From: JBCBKZ01 sp039026975
Lineage (GTDB): Bacteria > Bacteroidota > Bacteroidia > J057
DNA: 16,570 nt
Assembly: GCA_039026975.1 (NCBI GenBank)
Contig: JBCCLI010000108.1
Span: 1-16,570, forward strand
Direction of reading: 5' to 3'
Both the position numbers and the translations under genes were made by a program. Within the stretch, counting starts at the first letter, position 1, and each line of letters starts with the position of its first letter. Below the pieces are notes generated by a model that searched no databases, was not told where the DNA came from, and saw only the letters and a list, made by a program, of their open reading frames with translations. Below, piece after piece: positions 6,952 through 14,072 of this stretch.

Positions 6952-7590
6952 ATGACCCAATCATTTGTTACCGTTCCCTTACAATTACCTTATGCTACCT
7001 ATGGCCAGCTCAGTGAGCATACTACTGATGTTTGGATAGCCTGCCATGGATACGGCCAGCTAGCCAAACACTTCATTAAACGCTTTGATGTTTTTTCTCC
7101 AGAAACTCATTTCGTGATAGCCCCTCAAGGTCCTTCTATGCTATACATGAAAAACTATTCAGTAGTAGGAGCCAGTTGGCTTACCAGGGAGAATAGAGAG
7201 GTGGGGATTCAAAACTACCTGGACTATATAGATACTATCTGGGAACAGTATGCGCCTTCTATACAGCTAGGGAAGGTAAAGATTCATGCTCTTGGATTCT
7301 CACAGGGAGTAGCTACCATCAGTAGGTGGGTAGTACACAAACATCTCCCTGTAAACCAACTCATTTTTTGGGCTGCTCGCTATCCCAATGAGTGGAAAAG
7401 GGATAACATACAGTTTCTGGCCGACAAGACTGAGTTTGTGTTCGTTGGGGGAACAGAAGATGAGTTCCTGACAGACAAGCTGGTCCAGGAGGAGATAGAG
7501 CGCTTCCGAGAAGAACTGGGCATTACCCCTAAAGTAGTGAGATTTGAAGGTGGGCATATAGTCTCCCGCGAAGTCCTCGCCTCCCTATAG
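6952..7590 (+). CDS. Alpha/beta-hydrolase, phospholipase/carboxylesterase-like
   Basis: A 212-residue cytoplasmic serine hydrolase without a signal peptide. The fold is shown by an early HGYGQ oxyanion motif (residues 32-36), the nucleophile elbow GFSQG (Ser117), the acid in GGTEDEF (Asp170) and the histidine in EGGHIV (His202), in the expected order and spacing. The segment FVIAPQGPSMLY matches the loop before the nucleophile in the YpfH/carboxylesterase group. The natural substrate cannot be told from sequence; a small ester or acyl group is likely. The gene converges with the small membrane protein on the minus strand, and their stop codons overlap by 6 bases. It is 173 bases from the divergent lipoprotein start. 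Confidence 0.85.
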   Translation: MTQSFVTVPLQLPYATYGQLSEHTTDVWIACHGYGQLAKHFIKRFDVFSPETHFVIAPQGPSMLYMKNYSVVGASWLTRENREVGIQNYLDYIDTIWEQYAPSIQLGKVKIHALGFSQGVATISRWVVHKHLPVNQLIFWAARYPNEWKRDNIQFLADKTEFVFVGGTEDEFLTDKLVQEEIERFREELGITPKVVRFEGGHIVSREVLASL

Positions 7591-7992
7591 AGAGGGTTTT
7601 CTAGCCAAACTATGCAGTTTACACAGACGGATATTATACTGCCTAAGGGTAATTAGGGCTTTGCTAAAAGAGATTTTATTCTCTCTGCAGTAAGAGGGGT
7701 CATGCTGTAGCTCCCGTTGGAGTACCCCTATTCTGGTTCTCAGATCTGACAGTTTAGCGTATACTTTCTCTCTATTCACCTCTTGATTCAATAGAGCTCC
7801 CTCTAGTTCATTGAAGGTAGTTTCTAGCAGTTTAATTTCCCTGTCCCAGGAAGTGGTACTAACATACTGACTATAGAGATGCACAAGGGTATGCCCTGCC
7901 ATTAGGCCTAAGCCGGAAGCGCCGCAGATTACAAACACAGTTACACACAGTCTGAAATAATAGGTTTGGTTGGCCAGTTTACTTATTCTCAT
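7585..7992 (-). CDS. Hypothetical one-helix membrane protein with coiled coil
   Basis: I do not recognise this 135-residue protein. Residues 14-38 form one hydrophobic segment rich in small residues (VTVFVICGASGLGLMAG), preceded by basic residues (MRISKLANQ), which predicts an inner-membrane anchor with a short cytoplasmic N-terminus. Residues 46-100 have a heptad-like pattern of Leu, Ile and Glu/Arg (WDREIKLLETTFNELEGALL, then LSDLRTRIGVLQRELQ), consistent with a coiled coil. The tail holds two cysteines. A function could be scaffolding or oligomerisation, but that is inference. ATG at 7992 is the only sensible start. It overlaps the hydrolase tail by 6 bases. Confidence 0.6.
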   Translation of the reverse strand: MRISKLANQTYYFRLCVTVFVICGASGLGLMAGHTLVHLYSQYVSTTSWDREIKLLETTFNELEGALLNQEVNREKVYAKLSDLRTRIGVLQRELQHDPSYCRENKISFSKALITLRQYNIRLCKLHSLARKPSL

Positions 7993-8450
7993 CTCACTTT
8001 ATTTATCCTGAACAGTTGATAGATAAAGCTACCAATTGTCCTTCCCAGCTTCAGCTCAAATCCGCCCCTTTTCTTGCAGTAAATTTTTTCTCTTTTTGTA
8101 ACCCTATAGCCACACAATTTCCAGGATTTAAGTATCTTCTAACAGTAAAAATCTTTGTATGCTTTCAAGTCTGCTTGTTTTTCGTGATCTCTGATTTTTT
8201 TCACCATGTGCTCGCATACTGAAGCCGCCAAGAAAGAATGAAAGAAATCCTCAAAAAAAGATAAAGCAGCCTTTCTATTAACATAGTCTTTATATTCTTC
8301 TGACAAACAAACCTTATTTTAGGGGTATAGGTTAGCATAGTGCTAAACAGAGCCGCTATATGGTTGAAGAATATATCTTTATGTCATCTCTTTGACGGAA
8401 AAAATTCTCCAAAAACTGAACCTTAGGAATAAACACACAATAAACCAACT
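7993..8450. other. Intergenic stretch between divergent genes
   Basis: No convincing gene is seen in these 458 bases. It holds the upstream regions of the small membrane protein (minus) and the transaldolase (plus). The first half is T-rich, and a 68-codon plus frame there (8016-8222) has no family resemblance, no RBS and ordinary intergenic composition. The second half contains the candidate promoter for the transaldolase gene. Confidence 0.5.
8364..8394 (+). promoter_or_regulatory. Candidate Bacteroidota-type promoter of the transaldolase gene
   Basis: TTG at 8364-8366, a 20-base spacer and TCTCTTTG at 8387-8394 fit the Bacteroidota consensus (TTG, 17-23 bases, TAnnTTTG) with one mismatch in the -7 element. 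It would place the transcription start near 8400, about 50 bases before the ATG. The match is short, so this is tentative. Confidence 0.35.
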
Positions 8451-9104
8451 ATGAAATTTTTCATCGATACCGCTAAACTTGAGGACATAGTAGAAGCCAA
8501 TGATATGGGCATATTAGATGGGGTCACCACTAATCCTTCCCTTATGGCCAAAGAAGGAATAACTGATGTACGTACTCACTACCTAAGGATTTGTGAGGTG
8601 GTAGATGGGGATGTAAGTGCAGAAGTTATCTCTACCACTTACCAGGAAATGGTAGCAGAAGGAAGAGACCTAGCCACCATACATCCTAATATCACAGTGA
8701 AAGTTCCCATGATTAAGGAAGGGGTGAAAGCCATTAAGACCCTGGCCTCTGAAGGCATTAAGATCAACTGTACCCTCATTTTTAATGTAGCGCAGGCTGT
8801 AGTGGCGGCTAAAGCTGGTGCTAAGTATGTAAGCCCCTTCATAGGCAGACTAGATGATATAGGGCAGGAAGGCATGGAGTTAATTAGAGATATTAGGCTG
8901 ACGTTTGATAATTATGGTATAGAGACAAACATACTAGCTGCTAGTATTAGGCATAATCAGCACCTATATGCATGTATGCTTGCAGGAGCGGATGTGGCTA
9001 CTATGCCATTTAAAGTAATAGATAGCATGATTAAGCACCCGCTAACGGATAGAGGGCTGGAAAAATTCTTGGCTGACTACCAAGCACTTAGAGAGAAAGC
9101 ATAA
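8451..9104 (+). CDS. tal: Small-type transaldolase (TalC/FSA family)
   Basis: A 217-residue class I aldolase of the short TalC/FSA family, an (alpha/beta)8 barrel in the cytoplasm. The Schiff-base lysine is Lys84 in ITVKVPM; the N-terminal motif GVTTNPSLMAKEG and the SPFIGRLDDIG segment are both present. Two residues separate transaldolase from fructose-6-phosphate aldolase: Escherichia coli FSA has Gln59 and Tyr131, whereas this protein has Glu58 (SAEVIS) and Phe130 (VSPFIG), as in transaldolases. The predicted reaction is therefore transfer of the dihydroxyacetone unit in the non-oxidative pentose phosphate pathway. Length is normal. The gene is flanked by a candidate promoter and a strong terminator, so it is probably monocistronic. 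Confidence 0.9.
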   Translation: MKFFIDTAKLEDIVEANDMGILDGVTTNPSLMAKEGITDVRTHYLRICEVVDGDVSAEVISTTYQEMVAEGRDLATIHPNITVKVPMIKEGVKAIKTLASEGIKINCTLIFNVAQAVVAAKAGAKYVSPFIGRLDDIGQEGMELIRDIRLTFDNYGIETNILAASIRHNQHLYACMLAGADVATMPFKVIDSMIKHPLTDRGLEKFLADYQALREKA

Positions 9105-9155
9105 AAATAGGGAGAAAATATCCCCCTACTGTAAAACGGTGTTAATTTATCGCAC

Positions 9156-9182
9156 AAGCCCCAAATGAACGTTTGGGGTTTT
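9156..9182 (+). terminator. Rho-independent terminator after the transaldolase gene
   Basis: CCCCAAA (9159-9165) pairs with TTTGGGG (9172-9178), extended outwards by one GU and two AT pairs, and ends in TTTT (9179-9182). The A run on the 5' side would let it work in both directions. Confidence 0.85.
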
Positions 9183-9262
9183 CAGTATCACCCCCGATTC
9201 AGGACTCACTAAGTATACGCTAATAAAAAAGACTTTATTACTGGAATGTGGGATAATTTTAG

Positions 9263-9276
9263 CTGACTTTGGTCAG
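9263..9276. repeat. Inverted repeat in the sucC upstream region
   Basis: CTGAC (9263-9267) and GTCAG (9272-9276) flank a 4-base spacer, about 105 bases before the sucC start. The size suits a regulator half-site pair, but the arms are short and no regulator is encoded nearby. Confidence 0.25.
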
Positions 9277-9339
9277 ATAATCTATAAAGCATAAATTTTT
9301 AGCTTATCTCGCTTCTTTGCATTTGAAAAATAAGAAAGA

Positions 9340-9355
9340 GGCCGTATTTTCGGCC
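9340..9355 (+). promoter_or_regulatory. GC-rich hairpin in the sucC leader
   Basis: GGCCG (9340-9344) and CGGCC (9351-9355) form a perfect stem around TATTTT, 25 bases before the sucC ATG. It is unusually GC-rich for the surrounding leader. It lies where it could affect translation initiation or mRNA stability; it has no T run on the plus strand, so it is not a plain terminator. Confidence 0.4.
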
Positions 9356-9380
9356 AAAATCAATAATTCTATCTCCATCT

Positions 9381-10595
9381 ATGAAACTTCACGAGTATCA
9401 AGCCAAACAATTAATCAAATCCTTCGGTGTACCCATTCAGGAGGGCGAAGTTGCTGACACAGTAGAAGAAGCTATCGCGGCAGCCAAGCAAATCTACAAT
9501 GACCCTGAGGGGAAATTCTTTGTGGTAAAAGCTCAGATCCATGCCGGTGGAAGAGGAAAAGGTACTGTGAAGGAAACTGGTTCTAAAGGAGTAGTGGTGG
9601 CTAAAGGGCTGGCAGGGGTAGAAGAAACCGCCAAAAATATTTTAGGGGGTACCCTGGTTACTATCCAGAATGAAGCCATAGGAGGGAGCAAAGTAAATAA
9701 AGTGCTTATCGCTGAGGATATGTACTATCCAGGTGAGAGTGAGAGAGAAGAATATTACATCAGTATTACCCTGGATAGAGGCTCAGGAAAGGATGTCATT
9801 ATCGCATCCAGTGAAGGAGGAATGAACATAGAAGAAGTAGCTGAACATACCCCTGATAAGATCATCAATGAACTGGTAGATCCCACTGTGGGATTACAAG
9901 GCTTTCAGGCTCGTAAGATAGCTTACGCCCTGGGACTGAGCGGAGTAGCCTTTAAAAATGGAGTAAAGTTCATCATGAAGCTGTACAAGGCCTACCAAGA
10001 TCTAGATGCGGACATGCTGGAAATCAACCCTATGTTTAAAACAGCTGATGATAAGGTAGTAGCCGTGGACTGCAAATTGAGCATAGATGGGAACGCCCTA
10101 TACCGTCATAAGGACATTGCGGAAATGCGTGATCCCTCAGAGGAAGATCCATTAGAGGTAGAAGCTTCTAAATACGACCTTAACTATGTAAAGCTAGACG
10201 GTAATGTAGGTTGCATGGTGAACGGGGCTGGGCTAGCCATGGCTACTATGGACATGATTAAGCTAAACGGTGGAGAGCCTGCTAACTTCCTGGATGTAGG
10301 AGGAGGTGCTTCTGCTGAAACAGTAGAGCAAGGATTCAGAATCATCCTGAAAGACCCTAACGTAAAGGCTATACTCGTAAATATCTTCGGAGGGATTGTA
10401 CGCTGTGATCGCGTAGCCAACGGGGTAGTAGAAGCCTACAAAAAGATAGGAGATATTCAGGTCCCCATCATTGTGAGACTACAAGGAACTAATGCTGAGC
10501 TAGGTGCTAAAATCATAGATGAGTCAGGGCTGAAGGTAGCTTCTGCCATTACCCTTGCAGAAGCCGCTGCCAAGGTAAGAGAAGTGATGGCCTAA
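9381..10595 (+). CDS. sucC: Succinyl-CoA ligase (ADP-forming), beta subunit
   Basis: A 404-residue subunit of the TCA-cycle enzyme that couples succinyl-CoA to succinate with ATP (or GTP) formation. The ATP-grasp domain fills about residues 1-240: start MKLHEYQAKQLIKSFGVP, nucleotide-binding VVKAQIHAGGRGKGTVK (residues 48-64) and the metal-site segment LEINPMF. The C-terminal flavodoxin-like domain has GCMVNGAGLAMATMD, FLDVGGGAS, VNIFGGIVRCDRVANG and RLQGTNAELG, the family signatures at the interface with the alpha subunit. Length is slightly above the 388 of Escherichia coli. The partner sucD is not adjacent: a terminator and a toxin-antitoxin pair follow. The start is fixed by the conserved first residues. 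Confidence 0.97.
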   Translation: MKLHEYQAKQLIKSFGVPIQEGEVADTVEEAIAAAKQIYNDPEGKFFVVKAQIHAGGRGKGTVKETGSKGVVVAKGLAGVEETAKNILGGTLVTIQNEAIGGSKVNKVLIAEDMYYPGESEREEYYISITLDRGSGKDVIIASSEGGMNIEEVAEHTPDKIINELVDPTVGLQGFQARKIAYALGLSGVAFKNGVKFIMKLYKAYQDLDADMLEINPMFKTADDKVVAVDCKLSIDGNALYRHKDIAEMRDPSEEDPLEVEASKYDLNYVKLDGNVGCMVNGAGLAMATMDMIKLNGGEPANFLDVGGGASAETVEQGFRIILKDPNVKAILVNIFGGIVRCDRVANGVVEAYKKIGDIQVPIIVRLQGTNAELGAKIIDESGLKVASAITLAEAAAKVREVMA

Positions 10596-10619
10596 GCAGC
10601 TTAGGGACATAAGGTAAAC

Positions 10620-10651
10620 ATGAGTCATCCCCACTTTTCAGGATGACTCAT
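10620..10651 (+). terminator. Long hairpin terminator after sucC
   Basis: ATGAGTCATCC (10620-10630) and GGATGACTCAT (10641-10651) form a perfect 11-bp stem with a 10-base loop, 24 bases after the sucC stop. The tail ATTCTGTTT is only moderately T-rich. The strength and position of the stem support termination. Confidence 0.75.
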
Positions 10652-10831
10652 ATTCTGTTTAAGAAAGCTGTATTTACAGGTTAACAATGTGTCCAATAGA
10701 CATTTCTTACTACGAATCCCCCAATTCTTACGTATCAGGTTAACTGACAAACAGATAAAATGAATATCCATTGGTGTACAGGTAGCTTTCATTACATCAA
10801 ATAGGTACTCTTATTCTGAATGGCTCATATG

Positions 10832-10930
10832 GGTACTTAGACTAGACTCTTAAACTCAAAGCCTTGGATGATCCTTCAACTTAGCTGATTGAACCTTACA
10901 GGTAAGTCTAGTCATACAAAGTCAAGTACC
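10832..10930. repeat. Compound interrupted inverted repeat upstream of the antitoxin gene
   Basis: Two nested pairs are present: GGTACTT (10832-10838) with AAGTACC (10924-10930), and GACTAGACT (10840-10848) with AGTCTAGTC (10905-10913). The enclosed 56 bases contain smaller pairs, GGAT with ATCC near 10866-10874 and TTCAA with TTGAA near 10875-10893. The whole could fold as a branched structure or act as paired binding sites. It ends 38 bases before the antitoxin start. Confidence 0.55.
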
Positions 10931-10968
10931 TTTCATCACAATAAGGCCAAATTCATTATATTCCGCCA

Positions 10969-11187
10969 ATGAAAGTAACCATTGAAACTTCTGATAAAGA
11001 GGAATTGGAACAGCTACTGACTTTCCTTGCTGGCCTTAAAAATTCCTCCATCCATATTATTGAATCTCCAAAGAAGCCTCATCCACCATCCACTCCCGAT
11101 CCGTCTTTATTATTTGGTATGTGGAAGGATCATCCCGGAGATATCCATTCTATACGTAAAAAAGCTTGGCGTGATAAAACTGAGTAG
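10969..11187 (+). CDS. VapB-like antitoxin
   Basis: A 72-residue protein directly upstream of a PIN-domain toxin gene. The N-terminus (MKVTIETSDKEELEQLLTFL) predicts a beta strand and helix that could dimerise. The C-terminal segment DPSLLFGMWKDHPGDI followed by SIRKKAWRDKTE matches the LFG-WKD...IR-AW pattern of antitoxin tails that wrap the toxin in Bacteroidota and Cyanobacteria PIN pairs. The middle (ESPKKPHPPSTPD) is a disordered linker. By analogy it neutralises the toxin and may repress its own promoter, possibly through the inverted repeat upstream. The toxin gene starts 2 bases after the stop codon, so translation is probably coupled. The exact antitoxin family is not certain. Confidence 0.75.
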   Translation: MKVTIETSDKEELEQLLTFLAGLKNSSIHIIESPKKPHPPSTPDPSLLFGMWKDHPGDIHSIRKKAWRDKTE

Positions 11188-11189
11188 GT

Positions 11190-11558
11190 ATGGTGCTATG
11201 TGATGCCAACATATTTATCCACGCCTTCAACGGGAATCCAGAAACGCTCTTCAAGCTGTCAAAAATAGGATATGAACATATTATGCTGTCGGCGATTACA
11301 GTTATGGAGCTTTATCAAGGTATGGGTAACAAAAGAGAGTTGAGGGTAATGAAAGAAAACACTCAGTATTTCCCTATCAAGCATATCATTGGTACCATCT
11401 CACTTAAAGCAGTTGAATTACTAGAAAAATTTAATCTGAGCCCTGGACTACTTATTCCCGATGCCATCATTGCTACCAGTGCTATTATAGAACAAGCTCC
11501 TCTTTACACTTATAATAAAAAGGATTTTGTATTTATCCAGGAAATAGAGCTTAGTTAG
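11190..11558 (+). CDS. vapC: VapC-like PIN-domain ribonuclease toxin
   Basis: A 122-residue PIN-domain protein. The conserved acidic metal ligands are in place: Asp5 (LCDANIFIHA), Glu40 (TVMELYQG), Asp91 (LIPDAIIATSA) and Asp112 (YNKKDF). The length and the small antitoxin gene two bases upstream define a type II VapBC pair. Family toxins cleave tRNA or rRNA when freed from the antitoxin; the target here cannot be read from the sequence. The YxxGMGNKRELRVMKE segment matches the VapC subgroup common in Bacteroidota. The open reading frame is intact. The next gene starts only 16 bases downstream. Confidence 0.88.
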   Translation: MVLCDANIFIHAFNGNPETLFKLSKIGYEHIMLSAITVMELYQGMGNKRELRVMKENTQYFPIKHIIGTISLKAVELLEKFNLSPGLLIPDAIIATSAIIEQAPLYTYNKKDFVFIQEIELS

Positions 11559-11574
11559 TAGCTATCTTTTTTCT

Positions 11575-12705
11575 ATGCTTACTCATAAGATAACATTCTT
11601 TACCCTAGGCTGTCTGTTAATAGGTAACCTATTCTCCCAATCCCTTCCACATGATGCTTGTGATCAGGCTGTTCTCCTCATTCCTAATGGTGAGCTACTA
11701 ACAGCCACCAATGCACAGGCTGGAACCACCCCTTCTGAAACCCCTTCCTCCCAACCAGTGAGTTGTGTAAAAACCTTTGAGAATGACCTTTGGTATACCT
11801 TTACTACCTCTAAGGACTACAGCTGGTATAAGGTTATCATTAAGCCTACTATATGTAACAGCCCAGCAGGTCTGCAAGCCATGCTAATAGAATCTGCTTC
11901 CTGTCAGGCAGATTCTTTCGTATATAGATCCTGTTTGAATCCTTATGAGGAAAAACCCCTCACCATGTTTCTGGAAGAAAAAAGAGCAGGTGTTCCTATT
12001 CTGGTCTATGTGGATGGGTATGACGGGACAGAATGTACATTTACCATACAACTACAGGCTTTCCCAACTGACCCCAGAAATGAGGCAGATTTAATGATTC
12101 CTTCCTCCTCCTATTTTCGGGAATACGATATCACCTATGAGCCGGATAACCTACAAGCTATATTCACTAATAATGAAATCCGGCTTAGCTGGGAGCATCC
12201 CACAGATCAGGAGGTAGACTTCTTCCTGGTTCAGGAAGTCAGAAAATTTAGGGAAGATCAGAATTATGCTACCCTTAGGCAAAAGGTACCAGCCAGGAGC
12301 ACCGTAGTAGCAGACATGGCTCAATATGAATTTCAGGATATCAGGAGAATATTACCCGGTACGGAGAGATGCTACCGAATTATAGCTGTAAACAGCCAAA
12401 TGAGGCAGACGTATTCTGAGATAAGCTGTGTGAAAATTACCCCCATAGAGCACTTCTTTGTCAGTCCAGTATATCCCCAGGGAGAACAAATCATGTATTT
12501 CCAGTATAGGAGGAAAAAGAAGGATGATATCTATTTTGAGGTACTGAATAGCCGGGAGGAGGTAGTAAAATCTTATACCTTAGATAAAAAATCTCCCAGG
12601 GAGGGCTCCTTAACCATAGACATGAAGCTGTTCCCAACAGGCTTCTACCAGCTTAGAGCTACTTGTAAAGGAGGGATTTACCTAAGAGAATTTCAGTTGG
12701 AATAA
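11575..12705 (+). CDS. Secreted multidomain protein with fibronectin III-like domain
   Basis: A 376-residue exported protein. The signal peptide (residues 1-22, ending LFSQ) is followed by LPHDACDQAVLLIPNG and LWYTFTT, the pattern of the beta-sandwich domain (NDxCxxAxxL...WYxF) found at the start of many Bacteroidota secreted proteins. Paired cysteines (29/64, 93/109 and others) fit disulfides. Residues of about 195-285 look like a fibronectin III domain (IRLSWEHPTDQEVDFFLV, then ERCYRIIAVN). The last 70 residues (YFEVLNSREEVVKSYTL, LFPTGFYQLRATCKGG, REFQLE) resemble a type IX secretion C-terminal domain in shape, though key residues are divergent. Surface adhesion or matrix binding is inferred. 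It starts 16 bases after vapC, with no clear RBS, and may be read through from that operon. Confidence 0.7.
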   Translation: MLTHKITFFTLGCLLIGNLFSQSLPHDACDQAVLLIPNGELLTATNAQAGTTPSETPSSQPVSCVKTFENDLWYTFTTSKDYSWYKVIIKPTICNSPAGLQAMLIESASCQADSFVYRSCLNPYEEKPLTMFLEEKRAGVPILVYVDGYDGTECTFTIQLQAFPTDPRNEADLMIPSSSYFREYDITYEPDNLQAIFTNNEIRLSWEHPTDQEVDFFLVQEVRKFREDQNYATLRQKVPARSTVVADMAQYEFQDIRRILPGTERCYRIIAVNSQMRQTYSEISCVKITPIEHFFVSPVYPQGEQIMYFQYRRKKKDDIYFEVLNSREEVVKSYTLDKKSPREGSLTIDMKLFPTGFYQLRATCKGGIYLREFQLE

Positions 12706-12753
12706 TTTAATTTCTCCTGGAAGGACTTAAGAAGATTCCTCAGCTGGAGGCCG

Positions 12754-12782
12754 TACCTTTACTGCTTCTGAGAATAAAGGTA
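12754..12782. terminator. Hairpin between two convergent genes
   Basis: TACCTTTA (12754-12761) and TAAAGGTA (12775-12782) pair perfectly over a 13-base loop, between the stop of the secreted protein and the stop of the glycosyltransferase. Neither strand has a T run after it, so it is a weak candidate for a bidirectional terminator. Confidence 0.4.
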
Positions 12783-12824
12783 GGATGCTTAGTCTGAAAA
12801 ATAATGGTCCAAGTAGGCAGTCTA

Positions 12825-13937
12825 CTAACTAGACAGCTGGACCTCCTGATAGTGGGCGAGCAATTGATGTTTTTCATTCTCCCAAATTAATTCTTCAGCA
12901 GCTTTTCTGGCATTGACTATCTTTTGCTGATACTTCTGCGGATTCTCCCACAGTTCACCTACAAGCTGTGCCAGGCCTTCTGCTGTCCTTCGGTGATTCT
13001 CTAGTATGAGACCACAATCGTAGTGTAGGATAAGTTTTTTCATCTCTGGGAGATCTGATACTATAGCTGGAAGTTGGGCCTGTAGGTAATCATACACTTT
13101 GTTGGGAGAGGCATAATGGTAATTCCCTCCCCTATCCTCTTCTATGCTAAGTCCTATATGTGCCCGTGGCGTAATGGCTCCCAGTTCCTCAAAAGGGACA
13201 AAGCCTTTCATGATGATCCTATCCTTCCAAGGAAGGTTTCTCACTGTCTTTTTGAGGTCTTCTTCTATGTCTCCTTTACCAATGATCATAAGATCCCATG
13301 AAGGAAGAAACTCCATAGCAGCCACCATCAGTTCCAGGCCACGCCCTATATTCAGCGCCCCTTGATAAATTAAGGTAGGCTTAGCATACTTCTCTACCTG
13401 CTGTATGGACTTTTTGAATGGGACGTTTCGAATTACCCCCACTTCTCTCTTGTATTTTTGAGCATATAACTCGGCGATAGAATGATTTACGGTATACATA
13501 CGACTTACCCTCGGCACTAGGCTACTTTCTAATCTAAGCCATACCGCCCGTGTCCACCTGCGATGTATGAGCTCAGGAACCTCTGTAAAGTACTCATGAG
13601 AATCATACACTACCGGGATACGCTTCCACCTGGATACCAGATAATTAGCAAGTAAAGTATCCAGGTCATTAGAATTGAGAATATGAACTTTTTGCCTTAT
13701 GAGAAAGAAGAACAGCCGAAGAGAATACTCTATGTAAAATCCTTTTCCTTTATGAAACCAGCAGCTGAGTCTGTGGGTCTGGTAGCCCCTCTCTGAAAGG
13801 GGCTTGGAGGTAGGAAGCATTCTGCCTACCACATGTACCTCGTAGCCTTCCCCCTGTAAGGTAGAAGCAATTCTGTGGATGCGCTGATCTCCATGTAGAT
13901 CATTTATAACTGAAAGGAATATGATGTTAGGACTCAT
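12825..13937 (-). CDS. Glycosyltransferase, GT4-like (GT-B fold)
   Basis: A 370-residue GT-B glycosyltransferase of the GT4 (group 1) type, probably transferring a sugar from an NDP-sugar to a lipid-linked glycan at the inner membrane. Counting from the ATG at 13937, the N-terminal domain starts NIIFLSVINDLHGDQRIHRI and contains VYDSHEYF (residues 110-117). The C-terminal nucleotide-sugar domain has LIYQGALNIGRGLE, DLMIIGKGD and the motif SPNKVYDYLQAQLPAIVSD (277-295). A TTG eleven codons upstream (13970) is possible, but the ATG fits the family start better. It is divergent from the Wzi-like gene with 135 bases between, which suggests shared involvement in capsule or exopolysaccharide. The donor sugar cannot be predicted. 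Confidence 0.88.
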   Translation of the reverse strand: MSPNIIFLSVINDLHGDQRIHRIASTLQGEGYEVHVVGRMLPTSKPLSERGYQTHRLSCWFHKGKGFYIEYSLRLFFFLIRQKVHILNSNDLDTLLANYLVSRWKRIPVVYDSHEYFTEVPELIHRRWTRAVWLRLESSLVPRVSRMYTVNHSIAELYAQKYKREVGVIRNVPFKKSIQQVEKYAKPTLIYQGALNIGRGLELMVAAMEFLPSWDLMIIGKGDIEEDLKKTVRNLPWKDRIIMKGFVPFEELGAITPRAHIGLSIEEDRGGNYHYASPNKVYDYLQAQLPAIVSDLPEMKKLILHYDCGLILENHRRTAEGLAQLVGELWENPQKYQQKIVNARKAAEELIWENEKHQLLAHYQEVQLSS

Positions 13938-14072
13938 GCTAGCTGATCCACTTAGGGTATGGAGATTCAAGACAGTAATTATACTATAATTCTAACAAGT
14001 CCTCCAATATCTGCCCTTTATACGGTATTATTTACGTACTTCATTTCTTTATTAGCAGCGGATTAATTACGC

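Larger units (their letters stand above)
10596..10968. other. Intergenic stretch between sucC and the toxin-antitoxin pair
   Basis: No coding region is supported in these 373 bases. It contains the sucC terminator, two copies of CAGGTTAAC (10678 and 10736), two similar segments beginning TTTCATTACA (10789) and TTTCATCACA (10931), and the compound inverted repeat at 10832-10930. The antitoxin promoter must lie here, but no exact TAnnTTTG element was found. Confidence 0.5.

Noticed and set aside
8016..8222. A 68-codon plus-strand frame between the membrane protein and the transaldolase
   Set aside because: No RBS, no recognisable motif, and its composition is that of the T-rich intergenic DNA. 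It overlaps the expected upstream region of the divergent gene.
8451..9104. Fructose-6-phosphate aldolase
   Set aside because: Glu58 and Phe130 occupy the two positions that are Gln and Tyr in true FSA enzymes.
10832..10930. tRNA or tmRNA fragment suggested by GGTTCAATC on the minus strand
   Set aside because: There is no matching acceptor stem, anticodon arm or CCA-side pairing at the right distances.
13938..13970. Longer glycosyltransferase start at TTG (13970)
   Set aside because: The eleven extra residues have no family counterpart, and the ATG at 13937 sits directly before the conserved first strand.
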